A stretch of DNA of 64,000 nucleotides from Paracoccaceae bacterium. GTDB taxonomy: Bacteria > Pseudomonadota > Alphaproteobacteria > Rhodobacterales > Rhodobacteraceae. Made by a program: the position numbers and the translations under genes. Below the pieces are notes generated by a model. The model had not been told where the DNA came from, did not search any database, and was given only the letters and a program-made list of their open reading frames with translations. This document shows, in pieces, positions 17,965 to 27,149 of this stretch. The DNA lies in assembly GCA_030697175.1 (NCBI GenBank), contig JAUYQR010000014.1, forward strand, positions 38,213-102,212, written 5' to 3'. How positions within the stretch are numbered: position 1 is the first letter of the stretch; the number at the start of each line of letters is the position of its first letter.

Positions 17965-19697
17965 TCCCAGCAGGACACGAGGACGGTCATGCCGGTGGCG
18001 GCGCGGCTGAGGTCTTCGGGGGCCATCGCACCTGCCTGCGCCGACTGGGTGGGCAGGATGCCGGCCGCGCCAAGCGTGGTGGCGATTTGCGCGGCGGAGG
18101 CGGCATAGGCCACCTCGGGCGGCAGTTGGCGGGCGCCGAGTGCGGCACGCGGCAGAAGCATCCCGAGCACCGCGCCGGTGCTGTCGAGGACCGGGCCGCC
18201 GGTGTCACCCGGAAGCGCGTCGATCGCGAGGCGCTTGACCCCGGTTTCGCCGTTCAGGCCGGACAGGTCTTCGAGCGTGCCATAGCTGAGCACGGCAGAG
18301 GGCAGGCGGTCTTCGTAGGAATAGCCGGCCAGTGCCACCTCGGCGCCGATGCGGTCGGGGGCAAGCTGGAAGGCGGCGACGCTGCGCGGGGCCAGCGGGG
18401 TCGTCGGACGGATCACCGCGAGACCGGTGGCCGCGTCGGCAAGGGTGACGGTCGCGTCCTCGGTGCGGTCGATGGTGATGCGGCCACAGCCGGTGACCGC
18501 CTCGGCGGTGGTCAGCACGGTGCCGGTCGCGTCGATGAAAAAGCCCGAGCGGCTGAATTTCGGCTTGCGCACCTCGAGCCCCGAGAGCAGGCCCGACTTC
18601 GCCTCGGCCGACATCGCGACCATGCCCGGGTCGAGCGCGCGGTCGGAGGAGGATTTGAAGCTGGCCTCGATGGCCTGAAGGATGCGGGCGTCGCGCTGGT
18701 CGTTGCCGGGGGTGGAGACAACCATCCAGCCCTTGATAAGCCCGCCGGCAAGTTCGGCATGGGCGGTGGTGTCGGTGGTGGCCGAAGTGCCACGGATGCG
18801 GAACGACGCCTCGTTGCGCGTGCGTTCGCCGGCCAGCGGCACGTCCTTCAGCGATTGCAGGATGTCGTAAAGGCCGTAGAGCGCCGATTGGTCGCCGGGC
18901 TGCGAGATCAGCAGGATGCGCAGATCGGACCCGGCCTTGGCGCGGAAATGCACGAAGGGCGGTTCGTAATGGTCGAATTCCACCAGACCGAGCGGCAGGG
19001 TGACCTCGATGCCGCTGTCGACCTCGTTGACCGTGGCAAAGCCGTAGCTGGCGGTCTCGTCCCGGTAGGCGTTCAGCAGGGCGACGCGCTGGCGGGCGGT
19101 CAGCACACCGGTCGGTTCGATGGCGTTGGCCTCTTGCCAGGCGGCCATCGAATTGCGGGTGCCGGGGCCGTAAGCGCCGTCGATGCCGCCTTGGTAAAAG
19201 CCGAACCATTGCAGGGCGGCCTGCAATTCCTTGCGCTCGTCCTCGGTCAGCGTGGCTTCGGAGGCGCGGGCCTCGGCGCGGGTCTCATCGGGCAGGGCGG
19301 GCGCGGCTTCGGGGATGGTGGCGAGCCCGGGGTCTGGCACGGCTGGCGGTTCCACCGGGGCCGCGCCGGCAACCGGCCAGAACCGGTCGCCTAAGTCGCG
19401 TTCAAAGGCGATGAAGCTGTCGGAGGGGATCAGGTTCTCGCGCAGCAGATTGGCCAGCCGCGCCGAGCCTTCGCCGGCACCGTAAGGCCCGAGCACGATG
19501 GCATACCAGCCCGACCTGAGCCGGAACCCGGCGGTTTCGGGAAAGATCGCGGCATAGGCGCTGGTGCGGGCCTCGGCGTCGACAAGGGTGGGCTGGGCTT
19601 CGATCTGAATCCAGACCTGCGGTTCGTCCTGCGCATTTGCGGTCAGCGACAAGACGCTGGCGAACAGAAGAACAATGGCAAAAACGGCTTTCGACAT
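17961..19697 (-). CDS. Secreted SPOR-like/peptidoglycan-binding/HtrA-like pseudoprotease
   Basis: A 578-residue exported protein starting at ATG 19697 (MSKAVFAIVLLFASVLSL, a Sec signal peptide). After it come a SPOR-like segment (about 24-105, VWIQIEAQPT to IPSDSFIAF), an acidic Pro/Ala linker, a peptidoglycan-binding domain 1 (about 154-205, LQWFGFYQGGIDGAYGPGTR), a middle domain of unknown type and a trypsin/HtrA-like domain (about 383-520). The protease motifs are recognisable but lack the catalytic residues: TAEAV where NAHVV is usual (His lost), ATGLAVI where DLAVI is usual (Asp lost), GDTGGP instead of GNSGGP (Ser lost). It probably binds cell wall and a partner rather than cleaving. 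The frame to 19898 is longer but the signal peptide decides the start. Confidence 0.82.
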   Translation of the reverse strand: MSKAVFAIVLLFASVLSLTANAQDEPQVWIQIEAQPTLVDAEARTSAYAAIFPETAGFRLRSGWYAIVLGPYGAGEGSARLANLLRENLIPSDSFIAFERDLGDRFWPVAGAAPVEPPAVPDPGLATIPEAAPALPDETRAEARASEATLTEDERKELQAALQWFGFYQGGIDGAYGPGTRNSMAAWQEANAIEPTGVLTARQRVALLNAYRDETASYGFATVNEVDSGIEVTLPLGLVEFDHYEPPFVHFRAKAGSDLRILLISQPGDQSALYGLYDILQSLKDVPLAGERTRNEASFRIRGTSATTDTTAHAELAGGLIKGWMVVSTPGNDQRDARILQAIEASFKSSSDRALDPGMVAMSAEAKSGLLSGLEVRKPKFSRSGFFIDATGTVLTTAEAVTGCGRITIDRTEDATVTLADAATGLAVIRPTTPLAPRSVAAFQLAPDRIGAEVALAGYSYEDRLPSAVLSYGTLEDLSGLNGETGVKRLAIDALPGDTGGPVLDSTGAVLGMLLPRAALGARQLPPEVAYAASAAQIATTLGAAGILPTQSAQAGAMAPEDLSRAATGMTVLVSCWD

Positions 19698-19885
19698 GCG
19701 CGGCGCGGTCCTGAGGGTGATTTTGTCGGGCGCACCATGCGTGAAGGCCGGGGCCGGGGCAAGGCCTATCCCGGCACGGGTGTCACGGCAATTGACCCTT
19801 CCGGCCCCAATGGATAGGGAGGGCGCGAGTTGCCCCGCCACGGGTATGACACCACGTTTGCCACCGGCTTTGCCAAGGGTTCGCC

Positions 19886-20809
19886 ATGTCCGATACACCC
19901 GCCACGCCCCGCAGTTTTCAGGAAATCATCCTGCGGCTTCAGGCCTATTGGGCGGCGCAGGGCTGTGCGGTGTTGCAGCCCTATGACATGGAGGTTGGCG
20001 CGGGCACGTTTCATCCTGCCACCACGCTCAGGTCGCTGGGAACCAGGCCCTGGGCGGCGGCCTATGTGCAGCCCTCGCGCCGCCCGACGGATGGGCGGTA
20101 TGGCGAAAACCCGAACCGGTTGCAGCACTACTACCAGTATCAGGTGATCATCAAACCAAGCCCGCCGGACATGCAGGCGCTGTATCTGGGGTCGTTGCAG
20201 GCGATCGGCATCGACATGGGCCTGCATGACATCCGTTTTGTCGAGGATGACTGGGAAAGCCCGACGCTGGGTGCCTGGGGGCTGGGCTGGGAGGTCTGGT
20301 GCGACGGGATGGAGGTGAGCCAGTTCACCTATTTCCAGCAGGTCGGCGGGCATGACTGCAAGCCGGTCAGTGGCGAGTTGACCTATGGGCTGGAGCGGCT
20401 GGCGATGTATGTGATGGGCGTCGATCATGTGATGGAGATGGCCTTCAACGATCCGCAAAGCCCGATTCCGCTGAGCTATGGCGACATCTTCCGCCAGACC
20501 GAGGAAGAATACAGCCGCCACAACTTTGATCAGGCCGATACCGATATGCTGTTCCAGCACTTCAAGGACGCCGAGGCGGAGTGCGGGCGGATTCTGGGCG
20601 CGGCCCAGCCCGACAAGGCGGGGCGCACCATCGTGATGGCGCATCCGGCCTATGACCAGTGCATCAAGGCCAGCCACATCTTCAACCTGCTTGACGCGCG
20701 GGGCGTGATTTCGGTGACCGAGCGGCAGGCCTATATCGGGCGGGTCAGGGCGCTGGCGAAGCAATGCGCCGATGCCTTCCGCGCAACATCAGCGGGGGCG
20801 GACCTGTGA
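19886..20809 (+). CDS. glyQ: Glycine--tRNA ligase alpha subunit
   Basis: The alpha chain of the bacterial alpha2-beta2 glycyl-tRNA synthetase; it carries the class II catalytic core that activates glycine. The 307 residues match the family: [20 protein letters not shown] at the start, [13 protein letters not shown] (motif 2 region), [33 protein letters not shown] (motif 3). The start is secure. The stop TGA overlaps the GTG start of the small membrane gene that separates it from glyS. Confidence 0.97.
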   Translation: MSDTPATPRSFQEIILRLQAYWAAQGCAVLQPYDMEVGAGTFHPATTLRSLGTRPWAAAYVQPSRRPTDGRYGENPNRLQHYYQYQVIIKPSPPDMQALYLGSLQAIGIDMGLHDIRFVEDDWESPTLGAWGLGWEVWCDGMEVSQFTYFQQVGGHDCKPVSGELTYGLERLAMYVMGVDHVMEMAFNDPQSPIPLSYGDIFRQTEEEYSRHNFDQADTDMLFQHFKDAEAECGRILGAAQPDKAGRTIVMAHPAYDQCIKASHIFNLLDARGVISVTERQAYIGRVRALAKQCADAFRATSAGADL

Positions 20810-21282
20810 ATGTCGGCAAGATCACAGTGGGGTTCATCGTGATCGCATCGCTGCTGGGCGGGGCGTTCCTGTATTACACCCAGGTTTATGCGTATTATCA
20901 GCCGGTTGCGTTCCAGCCGGGGGCCGAGATCATGCTGACGCCGGTGGCGGGCGAGTTGCCCGAGCCGATTTTGGCGGAAGATGTGACCGGGATCGACGGC
21001 GAAAGCTCTCCGATCCGGTTCCGGGCGTGTTTCAAGACGCCGATGACGCTGGCGATGCTGTCGGAGACCTACCGGATCTATGATGGGGCGGAGCCCCTGA
21101 ACGCGCCGGGGTGGTTTGATTGCTTTGATGCCGCAGCCATCGGCGCGGCGCTGGAAAAGGGCGAGGCGGTGGCGTTCCTGTCGCAGGCCAACATCCATCC
21201 CGGCGTTGACCGGGTGGTGGCGGTGTTTCCCGATGGCCGCGCCTATGCCTGGCACCAGTTGAACGACAGCCTTGAGGATTGA
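20806..21282 (+). CDS. Small membrane-anchored protein between glyQ and glyS
   Basis: A 158-residue protein whose GTG start overlaps the glyQ stop (GTGA). One N-terminal transmembrane helix (about 5-26, [20 protein letters not shown]) precedes a periplasmic-side domain of about 130 residues containing FRACFKTP and [20 protein letters not shown]. The paired Cys (in RACFK and FDCFD) may form a disulfide. It ends 3 bases before glyS. I think this is the DUF6446 family seen at this locus in Rhodobacteraceae, but I am not certain of the number. Function unknown; the fixed position suggests co-expression with the tRNA ligase. Confidence 0.8.
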   Translation: MNVGKITVGFIVIASLLGGAFLYYTQVYAYYQPVAFQPGAEIMLTPVAGELPEPILAEDVTGIDGESSPIRFRACFKTPMTLAMLSETYRIYDGAEPLNAPGWFDCFDAAAIGAALEKGEAVAFLSQANIHPGVDRVVAVFPDGRAYAWHQLNDSLED

Positions 21283-21285
21283 GCG

Positions 21286-23532
21286 ATGCCTGACCTTCTG
21301 ATCGAGCTGTTTTCCGAGGAGATCCCGGCGCGGATGCAGGCCCGCGCGCGGGAAGATTTGAAGAAACTGGTGACGGACGGGCTGGTCGAGGCCGGGCTGA
21401 CCTATGCCAGCGCGGGGGCGTTTTCGACGCCGCGGCGGCTGGTTCTGTCGGTCGAGGGGCTGACGGCGGAATCGCGCCCCGTGCGCGAGGAGCGGAAAGG
21501 GCCGGCTGTGACCGCGCCTGCGGCGGCGGTGGAGGGGTTCCTGCGGTCGACCGGGCTGGTGCTGGAGCAGTTGGAGCGGCGGGCGGACAAGAAGGGCGAG
21601 GTCTACTTCGCCGTGGTCGAGAAGCTGGGGCGGACAGCGCCCGAGATCGTGGCCGAGGTGCTGGAGGGCGTGATCCGGAACTTCCCCTGGCCGAAGTCGA
21701 TGCGCTGGGGGTCGGGGACGTTGCGCTGGGTCAGGCCGTTGCAGCGGATTTTGTGCCTGTTGTCGGACGAGGCGGGCGCGCATGTCGTGCCGCTGGAGGT
21801 GGACGGCATCGTGGCGGGCAACGTCACCGAAGGCCACCGCTTCATGGGCGCGGGGCCGTTCCCGGTGCATGGGTTTGACGACTATGTGGTCAAGCTGAAG
21901 CGCGCCTTCGTGGTGCTGGATTCGGCCGAACGCGAGGCCGCGATCTGGCAGGGGGCTGAGAACGCGGCGTTTGCGGCGGGTATGGAGGTTGTGCCGGACG
22001 CGGGGCTTCTGGCCGAGGTGGCGGGGCTCGTTGAATGGCCGGTGGTGCTGATCGGGCGGATTGCGCCTGCGTTTCTGGACCTGCCGCCGGAGGTGCTGCA
22101 AACCTCGATGAAGGAACACCAGAAGTTCTTTTCGGTGCGGGCGAAATCGGGGCGGATCGAAGGGTTTGTCACGGTCGCCAACATCGACGCGGCGGATGGC
22201 GGGGCGACGATCCTGCAGGGCAACCAGAAGGTGCTGTCGGCGCGGCTGTCGGATGCGAAGTTCTTTTGGGAGAACGACCTGCGGGTGGCGCGCGCGGGCA
22301 TGGGCGAGTGGCTGGACGGGCTGAAGGCGGTGACGTTCCACGGCAAGCTCGGCTCTCAGGCCGAGCGGGTGGAGCGGATCGCGGCGCTGGCGCGGGAAAT
22401 CGCGCCGATGGTCGGGGCCGATCCGGCGCTGGCCGAACAGGCAGCGCGGGTGGCGAAGGCGGACCTGCGGTCGGCAATGGTCGGCGAGTTCCCGGAGTTG
22501 CAGGGGCTGATGGGCATGTATTACGCCCGCGCCGCCGGGATGCCGGAGGCGGTGGCGCTGGCCGCGCGCGACCACTACTCGCCGCTTGGGCCATCGGACG
22601 CGGTGCCGACGGAGCCGGTATCGGTGGCCGTGGCGCTGGCCGACAAGATCGACACGCTGACCGGGTTCTGGGCGATTGACGAGAAGCCCACGGGGAGCAA
22701 AGACCCTTTCGCGCTGCGGCGGGCGGCGTTGGGGGTTATTCGGTTGGTGTTGGCATCACACACTCGAATAAGCCTAATTACCGGTGCATTTGTGAAAGCA
22801 GGGCGCTTGAGCATGGCGTCCTTGTTATCGACCCAAGGAATTGGCCTAGCAGACGACCTTGGTTTGGCGCAGCTAAAGCAAATGGGCATATCGGTCGACG
22901 AGGCTCGGCCAATCTTGCTGATAAAAGCGAGCATGGCAGCGGCAAACGCACTTAAGGGAAGCAGCCTAGACAAAGTACCTCCATTGGAATGGGAATTGTC
23001 CCGAGGTGCCGACCTCCTCGCCTTCCTCCACGACCGCCTCAAGGTCTTCCTCCGCGACCAAGGCATCCGGCACGATATCATCGACGCTTGCCTTGCGATG
23101 CCGGGGAATGATGACCTGACGCTGCTCGTGAAGCGGGCGGAGGCGCTGGCGGCGGTGATGAAGACCGAGGATGGGGCGAACCTGTTGCAAGGCTACAAGC
23201 GTGCCAACAACATCCTGACCCAGGCCGAGGCCAAGGACGGGGTGGAGTATTCCTACGGCGCGGATGTGAAGTTTGCCGAGGGGCCGGAGGAGAAGGCGCT
23301 GTTTGCAGCGCTTGATGCTGCGGAGGCGAAGATCGGCCCGGCGATGGCGGCGGAGGATTTTGCGGCGGCGATGGCGGCGATGGCGGCACTCAGGGGGCCG
23401 CTCGATGCGTTCTTTACCGCAGTGCAGGTGAATGCCGACAGCGCGATCATCCGGCGCAACCGGTTGAATCTTTTGAGCCGTATCCGCACCATCTGCTCGG
23501 GCGTGGCCGACCTTTCGCGCATCGAAGGCTGA
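21286..23532 (+). CDS. glyS: Glycine--tRNA ligase beta subunit
   Basis: The beta chain of glycyl-tRNA synthetase; it carries tRNA-binding and HD-like domains. The 748 residues are longer than the roughly 690 usual for the family. Landmarks are LLIELFSEEIPARMQ at the start, EVLQTSMKEHQKFFSV, ANIDA, GKLGSQAERVERI, then FALRRAALGVIRLV, RLKVFLRDQGIRHDIIDA and a C-terminal anticodon-binding region. From about 22732 to 22990 (residues 482-568) the DNA changes: GC falls to about 53% (126 of 240 bases at 22741-22980), with codons such as ATA, CTA and TTA that are rare elsewhere here. The frame stays open, so the protein may be functional with an insertion or recombined segment. Confidence 0.95.
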   Translation: MPDLLIELFSEEIPARMQARAREDLKKLVTDGLVEAGLTYASAGAFSTPRRLVLSVEGLTAESRPVREERKGPAVTAPAAAVEGFLRSTGLVLEQLERRADKKGEVYFAVVEKLGRTAPEIVAEVLEGVIRNFPWPKSMRWGSGTLRWVRPLQRILCLLSDEAGAHVVPLEVDGIVAGNVTEGHRFMGAGPFPVHGFDDYVVKLKRAFVVLDSAEREAAIWQGAENAAFAAGMEVVPDAGLLAEVAGLVEWPVVLIGRIAPAFLDLPPEVLQTSMKEHQKFFSVRAKSGRIEGFVTVANIDAADGGATILQGNQKVLSARLSDAKFFWENDLRVARAGMGEWLDGLKAVTFHGKLGSQAERVERIAALAREIAPMVGADPALAEQAARVAKADLRSAMVGEFPELQGLMGMYYARAAGMPEAVALAARDHYSPLGPSDAVPTEPVSVAVALADKIDTLTGFWAIDEKPTGSKDPFALRRAALGVIRLVLASHTRISLITGAFVKAGRLSMASLLSTQGIGLADDLGLAQLKQMGISVDEARPILLIKASMAAANALKGSSLDKVPPLEWELSRGADLLAFLHDRLKVFLRDQGIRHDIIDACLAMPGNDDLTLLVKRAEALAAVMKTEDGANLLQGYKRANNILTQAEAKDGVEYSYGADVKFAEGPEEKALFAALDAAEAKIGPAMAAEDFAAAMAAMAALRGPLDAFFTAVQVNADSAIIRRNRLNLLSRIRTICSGVADLSRIEG
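22732..22990. other. Low-GC, atypical-codon block inside glyS
   Basis: A block with sharply different composition from the rest of glyS: 22741-22980 is 126/240 G+C (about 53%), against 40/60 (67%) in the 60 bases at 22621-22680. It encodes about 86 residues (SHTRISLITG onward to LEWELSRG) between two conserved segments. There are no repeats, insertion-sequence ends or stops. It may be an acquired or gene-converted insertion. Confidence 0.75.
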
Positions 23533-23562
23533 TTTTCCGGCATTAATCGTTCGCGTGCTGAC

Positions 23563-26169
23563 ATGTCACGCTTGATTGACAGCGTTTTGCGCGTATCCTG
23601 CGCGGCGTCGAAAGGTGCCGCAGTGCAGAAACACGACCCGATTCCCGAATTTACCCAGATCAACCCGTCGGCGGGGATCGCGACGGCTACGCATGGCTGG
23701 CGGGCGAAATGTCTGCAACGGCTGGTGCGGCTGGACCTGCCGGTGCCGAAATCGGTCGCGCTGCCGGCAACGACGGTGCGCGCGATTGCGGCGGGGCATG
23801 GGGTGGATGCGAACGGGGTGCTGGCGCATTTCGGGGATGGGCCGCTGATCTCGGTCCGCCCCTCGCCCGCGAACCCCGACTGGGGCGGGCCTGCGACGAT
23901 CCTGAACATCGGGCTGAATGCCAAACGCCACGCGCGGCTGGCCGAAACGCATGGCGAGACGGCGGCGGATGCGCTGTTCGTGCGGTTCGTGCAGGCCTAT
24001 GCGATCCACGTTGCGCGGCTGGACCCGGACGTGTTTGACAGCATCAAGCCGGGGCCGGGCGCGCTGCGCGAGGTGCTGCGGCACTATGAGGTGGAGACGG
24101 ACGAGCCGTTCCCTGCCGACCCGGCGGTGCAGCTTTCCGAAGTGTTGCGCAGCATGGCGCGGGCCTGGGAAGGCACCTCGGCCCGGTTGTTGCGCCAAGC
24201 CAAGGGCGCGCCGGAAGAGGCGGCGCTGGGCCTTGTGGTGCAGGAGATGGCGCAGGGCATCGGGCAGGGGATATCCGGTTCCGGCGTGATCCAGTTCGTC
24301 GATCCGGTGACAGGCGTGCCGCAGATCACCGGGCGGTATCTGGGGCAAAGCCAGGGCCGCGACGCGCTGAAGACGACCGAGGCGCTGTATCTGACGCGCG
24401 ACCCGCGCGGGCCATCGCTGGAAGAGGTGTCGCCGGAGATTTTCGCGACGCTGGTTGCGCATGGGGCGGTGTGCCGCGAACGGCTGCGCGAGGAAATGCA
24501 GATCGAGTTCACGGTCGAGGATGGCCGGTTGGCGGTGCTGGACGCGGTAAAGGTGCCACGATCGGCGCGGGCGAACCTGCGGATTGCGGTGGCACTGGCC
24601 GAGGACGGCGTGATCCCGCGCGAAGAAGCGGTGCTGCGGGTGGAACCGCGGGCGTTGTCGGAACTGTTGCACCATCAGGTCGATCCGCGCGGGCCGCGTG
24701 ACGTGATCGCAAGGGGGATTGCAGCCAGTCCGGGGGCGGCCACGGGAAAGCTGGTGTTTTCATCACAGGCGGCGCAGGCGTCTGCCTCGAAGGGCGAGCC
24801 GTGTATCCTTGTGCGCCGGGAAACCGCGCCGGAGGATATCCGGGGCATGCATTCATCGGTGGCAGTGCTGACCGAACGCGGCGGGATGACCAGCCACGCG
24901 GCGGTGATCGCGCGGGGCTTGGGGTTGCCGTGCGTGGTGGGCGCGTCGGAGTTGCGGCTTGATGCGCGCGACAAGAAGCTGACCACGGGCGACGGGCGGG
25001 TGTTCCGCGAGGGCGACGTGGTGACGCTGGACGGCACCAAGGGCGAGGCGCTGGCGGGCGAGGCGGAGATGCTGCCACCGGCGCTGGACGACAGTTTCCG
25101 GCGGCTGCTGAGTTGGGCCGACGAGATGCGCGATATCGGCATCCGGGCCAACGCGGATACGCCGGCCGATGCCGAAACCGCGCGCAAGTTCGAGGCGCAG
25201 GGGATCGGGCTGTGCCGGACGGAGCACATGTTCTTCGACGAGGACCGGCTGATCGTCATGCGCGAGATGATCTTTGCCGATACGCCGCAGGACCGCGCAC
25301 TGGCGCTGGCGCGTCTGTTGCCGATGCAACGCGCTGATTTCGTGCAACTGTTCGAGATCATGCAGGGGCTGCCGGTCTGCATCCGCCTGTTCGACCCGCC
25401 GCTGCACGAGTTTCTGCCGCAGTCGCGCGAAGGCTTGCGCGAACTGGCCGAGGCGCTGGACCGGCCTTTGAGCGAAGTGGTGCGGCGGGCCGAGGCCCTG
25501 ACCGAAGTGAACCCGATGCTGGGCATGCGGGGGGTGCGGCTGGGCGTCGTGCTGCCGGAAATCTACGACATGCAGGCGCAGGCGATCTTTGAGGCGACGC
25601 TGGAATCGGCGCGGCGCGGGGCGCCGGTGGTGCCGGAGATCATGATCCCCCTGGTCAGCGCCAAGCGCGAGGTGGAACTGGTCAAGACCCGGATCGACGC
25701 GCTGGCGGCGATGGTGCGGACCCGGGCGAAAGCGGATTTCGACTACAAGCTGGGCGTGATGGTGGAAACCCCGCGTGCAGCGCTGCGCGCGGGCGAGATT
25801 GCGCAGCACGCCTCGTTCCTGTCGTTCGGCACCAACGACCTGACGCAGATGACCTATGGTCTGAGCCGCGACGACGCGGGGCGGTTCATGAACACCTATG
25901 TCCAGCAGGGCGTGTTTCCCGAAGATCCGTTCCACATTCTGGACGTGGACGGGGTGGGCGAGTTGCTGCTGATCGGGGCCGAACGGGGCCGCAAGACGCG
26001 CGGTGATCTGACCCTTTCGATCTGCGGCGAACACGGCGGCAACCCCGAATCGATAGAATTCTGCCGCAAGGCGGGCTTTGACTACGTCTCATGCTCGCCC
26101 TACCGGGTTCCGATGGCCCGTTTGGCTGCCGCGCACCTTGCCCTTCGGGATCGCCAAACAATCATTTGA
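23563..26169 (+). CDS. Pyruvate phosphate dikinase-family protein with altered N-terminal domain
   Basis: An 868-residue PPDK homologue (848 if GTG 23623, preceded by AAAGGTG, is used). PPDK interconverts pyruvate, ATP and phosphate with PEP, AMP and PPi. The central phosphohistidine domain is intact (TERGGMTSHAAVIARGLG, His about 452), as is the C-terminal PEP/pyruvate barrel (GLCRTEHMFF, GTNDLTQMTYGLSRDDAGRF, ICGEHGGNPESIEF with the catalytic Cys). The N-terminal ATP-grasp half has diverged: THGWRAKC where GGKGANL is usual, SVRPSPANPDWGG instead of SVRSGA.SMPGMMD, and LDAVKVPRS where the LQTRNGKRT-type ATP-binding strand is expected. ATP use may therefore be lost or changed, so I give no symbol. 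It follows glyS by 30 bases. Confidence 0.85.
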   Translation: MSRLIDSVLRVSCAASKGAAVQKHDPIPEFTQINPSAGIATATHGWRAKCLQRLVRLDLPVPKSVALPATTVRAIAAGHGVDANGVLAHFGDGPLISVRPSPANPDWGGPATILNIGLNAKRHARLAETHGETAADALFVRFVQAYAIHVARLDPDVFDSIKPGPGALREVLRHYEVETDEPFPADPAVQLSEVLRSMARAWEGTSARLLRQAKGAPEEAALGLVVQEMAQGIGQGISGSGVIQFVDPVTGVPQITGRYLGQSQGRDALKTTEALYLTRDPRGPSLEEVSPEIFATLVAHGAVCRERLREEMQIEFTVEDGRLAVLDAVKVPRSARANLRIAVALAEDGVIPREEAVLRVEPRALSELLHHQVDPRGPRDVIARGIAASPGAATGKLVFSSQAAQASASKGEPCILVRRETAPEDIRGMHSSVAVLTERGGMTSHAAVIARGLGLPCVVGASELRLDARDKKLTTGDGRVFREGDVVTLDGTKGEALAGEAEMLPPALDDSFRRLLSWADEMRDIGIRANADTPADAETARKFEAQGIGLCRTEHMFFDEDRLIVMREMIFADTPQDRALALARLLPMQRADFVQLFEIMQGLPVCIRLFDPPLHEFLPQSREGLRELAEALDRPLSEVVRRAEALTEVNPMLGMRGVRLGVVLPEIYDMQAQAIFEATLESARRGAPVVPEIMIPLVSAKREVELVKTRIDALAAMVRTRAKADFDYKLGVMVETPRAALRAGEIAQHASFLSFGTNDLTQMTYGLSRDDAGRFMNTYVQQGVFPEDPFHILDVDGVGELLLIGAERGRKTRGDLTLSICGEHGGNPESIEFCRKAGFDYVSCSPYRVPMARLAAAHLALRDRQTII

Positions 26170-26356
26170 AATCGGGCGCTTATCTGGCGTTCCTGAAATA
26201 CAACCTTAAGTGGTGCGGCGCATTTCCGCCGAGCGCTGTGCCGTTTTCGTTGCAATTGGGCAACAGTCGTGGACCTGCGGTGGCCGTTTGTCTAACCGCT
26301 CCCTCAATGGCTCGACGGTGCAGATCGTCCGGGCGCAACTGACGGAAACGACGACG

Positions 26357-27040
26357 ATGAAATCCATGCGATTGCCTTTCTGTGCCGCGATGCTTGCGGC
26401 GGGAGTGCTGGCCAATGCAGGCTTTGCAGACGTGACGCTGAGCGGGAAGAGCGACCCGGGCGTGACGATTGCGGGGCAGATGACCGCCCTTCTTGGCACC
26501 GAAAAGCAGCGTCTGCAGCGTCTTCCCGACGACACGATGACCGAAATCGCCGTTGGCCCGAAGGCGGCAAAGCCCGGCAACGCCAAGGTCGGCACGCTTG
26601 ATTACAGCGACGCCTGGCTGGCAGCGCAGGCTGCCCCGACCGGTGACGCCGAATGGCAGTGCCTGACCGAGGCGCTGTATTTCGAAGCGCGCGGCGAAAG
26701 CCTGAAAGGCCAGTTCGCGGTGGCCGAAGTGATCCTGAACCGCGTCGACAGCCCGCTTTACCCGCGCAGCGTGTGCGGTGTGGTCAAGCAGCGCGGCGGC
26801 GGCGGATGCCAGTTTTCCTATGTCTGCGACGGCAACGGCGACAAGATGCGTGACGCGGCATCGCGCGACCGTGCGGCGCGGATTGCGCGGGCCATGCTGG
26901 ACGGCGCCCCCCGTGCGCTGACCGAAGGCGCCACGCATTTCCACACCAGCGCAGTGCGTCCGTCCTGGGCGAAGCGGTTTCCGATGACCGCCTCGATCGG
27001 CGCACACAAGTTCTACCGCCAGCCCGGTTCGCGCGGCTGA
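26357..27040 (+). CDS. SleB/CwlJ-type cell wall hydrolase (Hydrolase_2)
   Basis: A 227-residue secreted protein with a signal peptide (MKSMRLPFCAAMLAAGVLANAGFA). The C-terminal half is a Hydrolase_2 domain: LTEALYFEARGESLKGQFAVAEV (Glu in ALYFEARGE is the expected catalytic residue) and VILNRVDSPLYPRSVCGVV, then CQFSYVCDG and a C-terminal THFHTSAVRPSW. The family cleaves peptidoglycan, in spore cortex in Firmicutes and in general wall turnover in Proteobacteria. I chose ATG 26357 for the signal peptide; frames upstream to 26210 are not convincing. Confidence 0.87.
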   Translation: MKSMRLPFCAAMLAAGVLANAGFADVTLSGKSDPGVTIAGQMTALLGTEKQRLQRLPDDTMTEIAVGPKAAKPGNAKVGTLDYSDAWLAAQAAPTGDAEWQCLTEALYFEARGESLKGQFAVAEVILNRVDSPLYPRSVCGVVKQRGGGGCQFSYVCDGNGDKMRDAASRDRAARIARAMLDGAPRALTEGATHFHTSAVRPSWAKRFPMTASIGAHKFYRQPGSRG

Positions 27041-27149
27041 CAGCCGGGTGATCGGGGCGGGATGTCGGGGGCCTTGCACCCGGTGCCGCCTTTCGGCGTA
27101 GGCCGCACGGCGCGGCAGGCTATGTTGCGGGCCTGAGCGGAGAGCGGCC

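Noticed and set aside
20764..20805. Upstream ATG for the small gene between glyQ and glyS
   Set aside because: It would overlap glyQ by 46 bases and adds a non-hydrophobic stretch before the membrane helix; GTG 20806 overlapping the glyQ stop is the better start.
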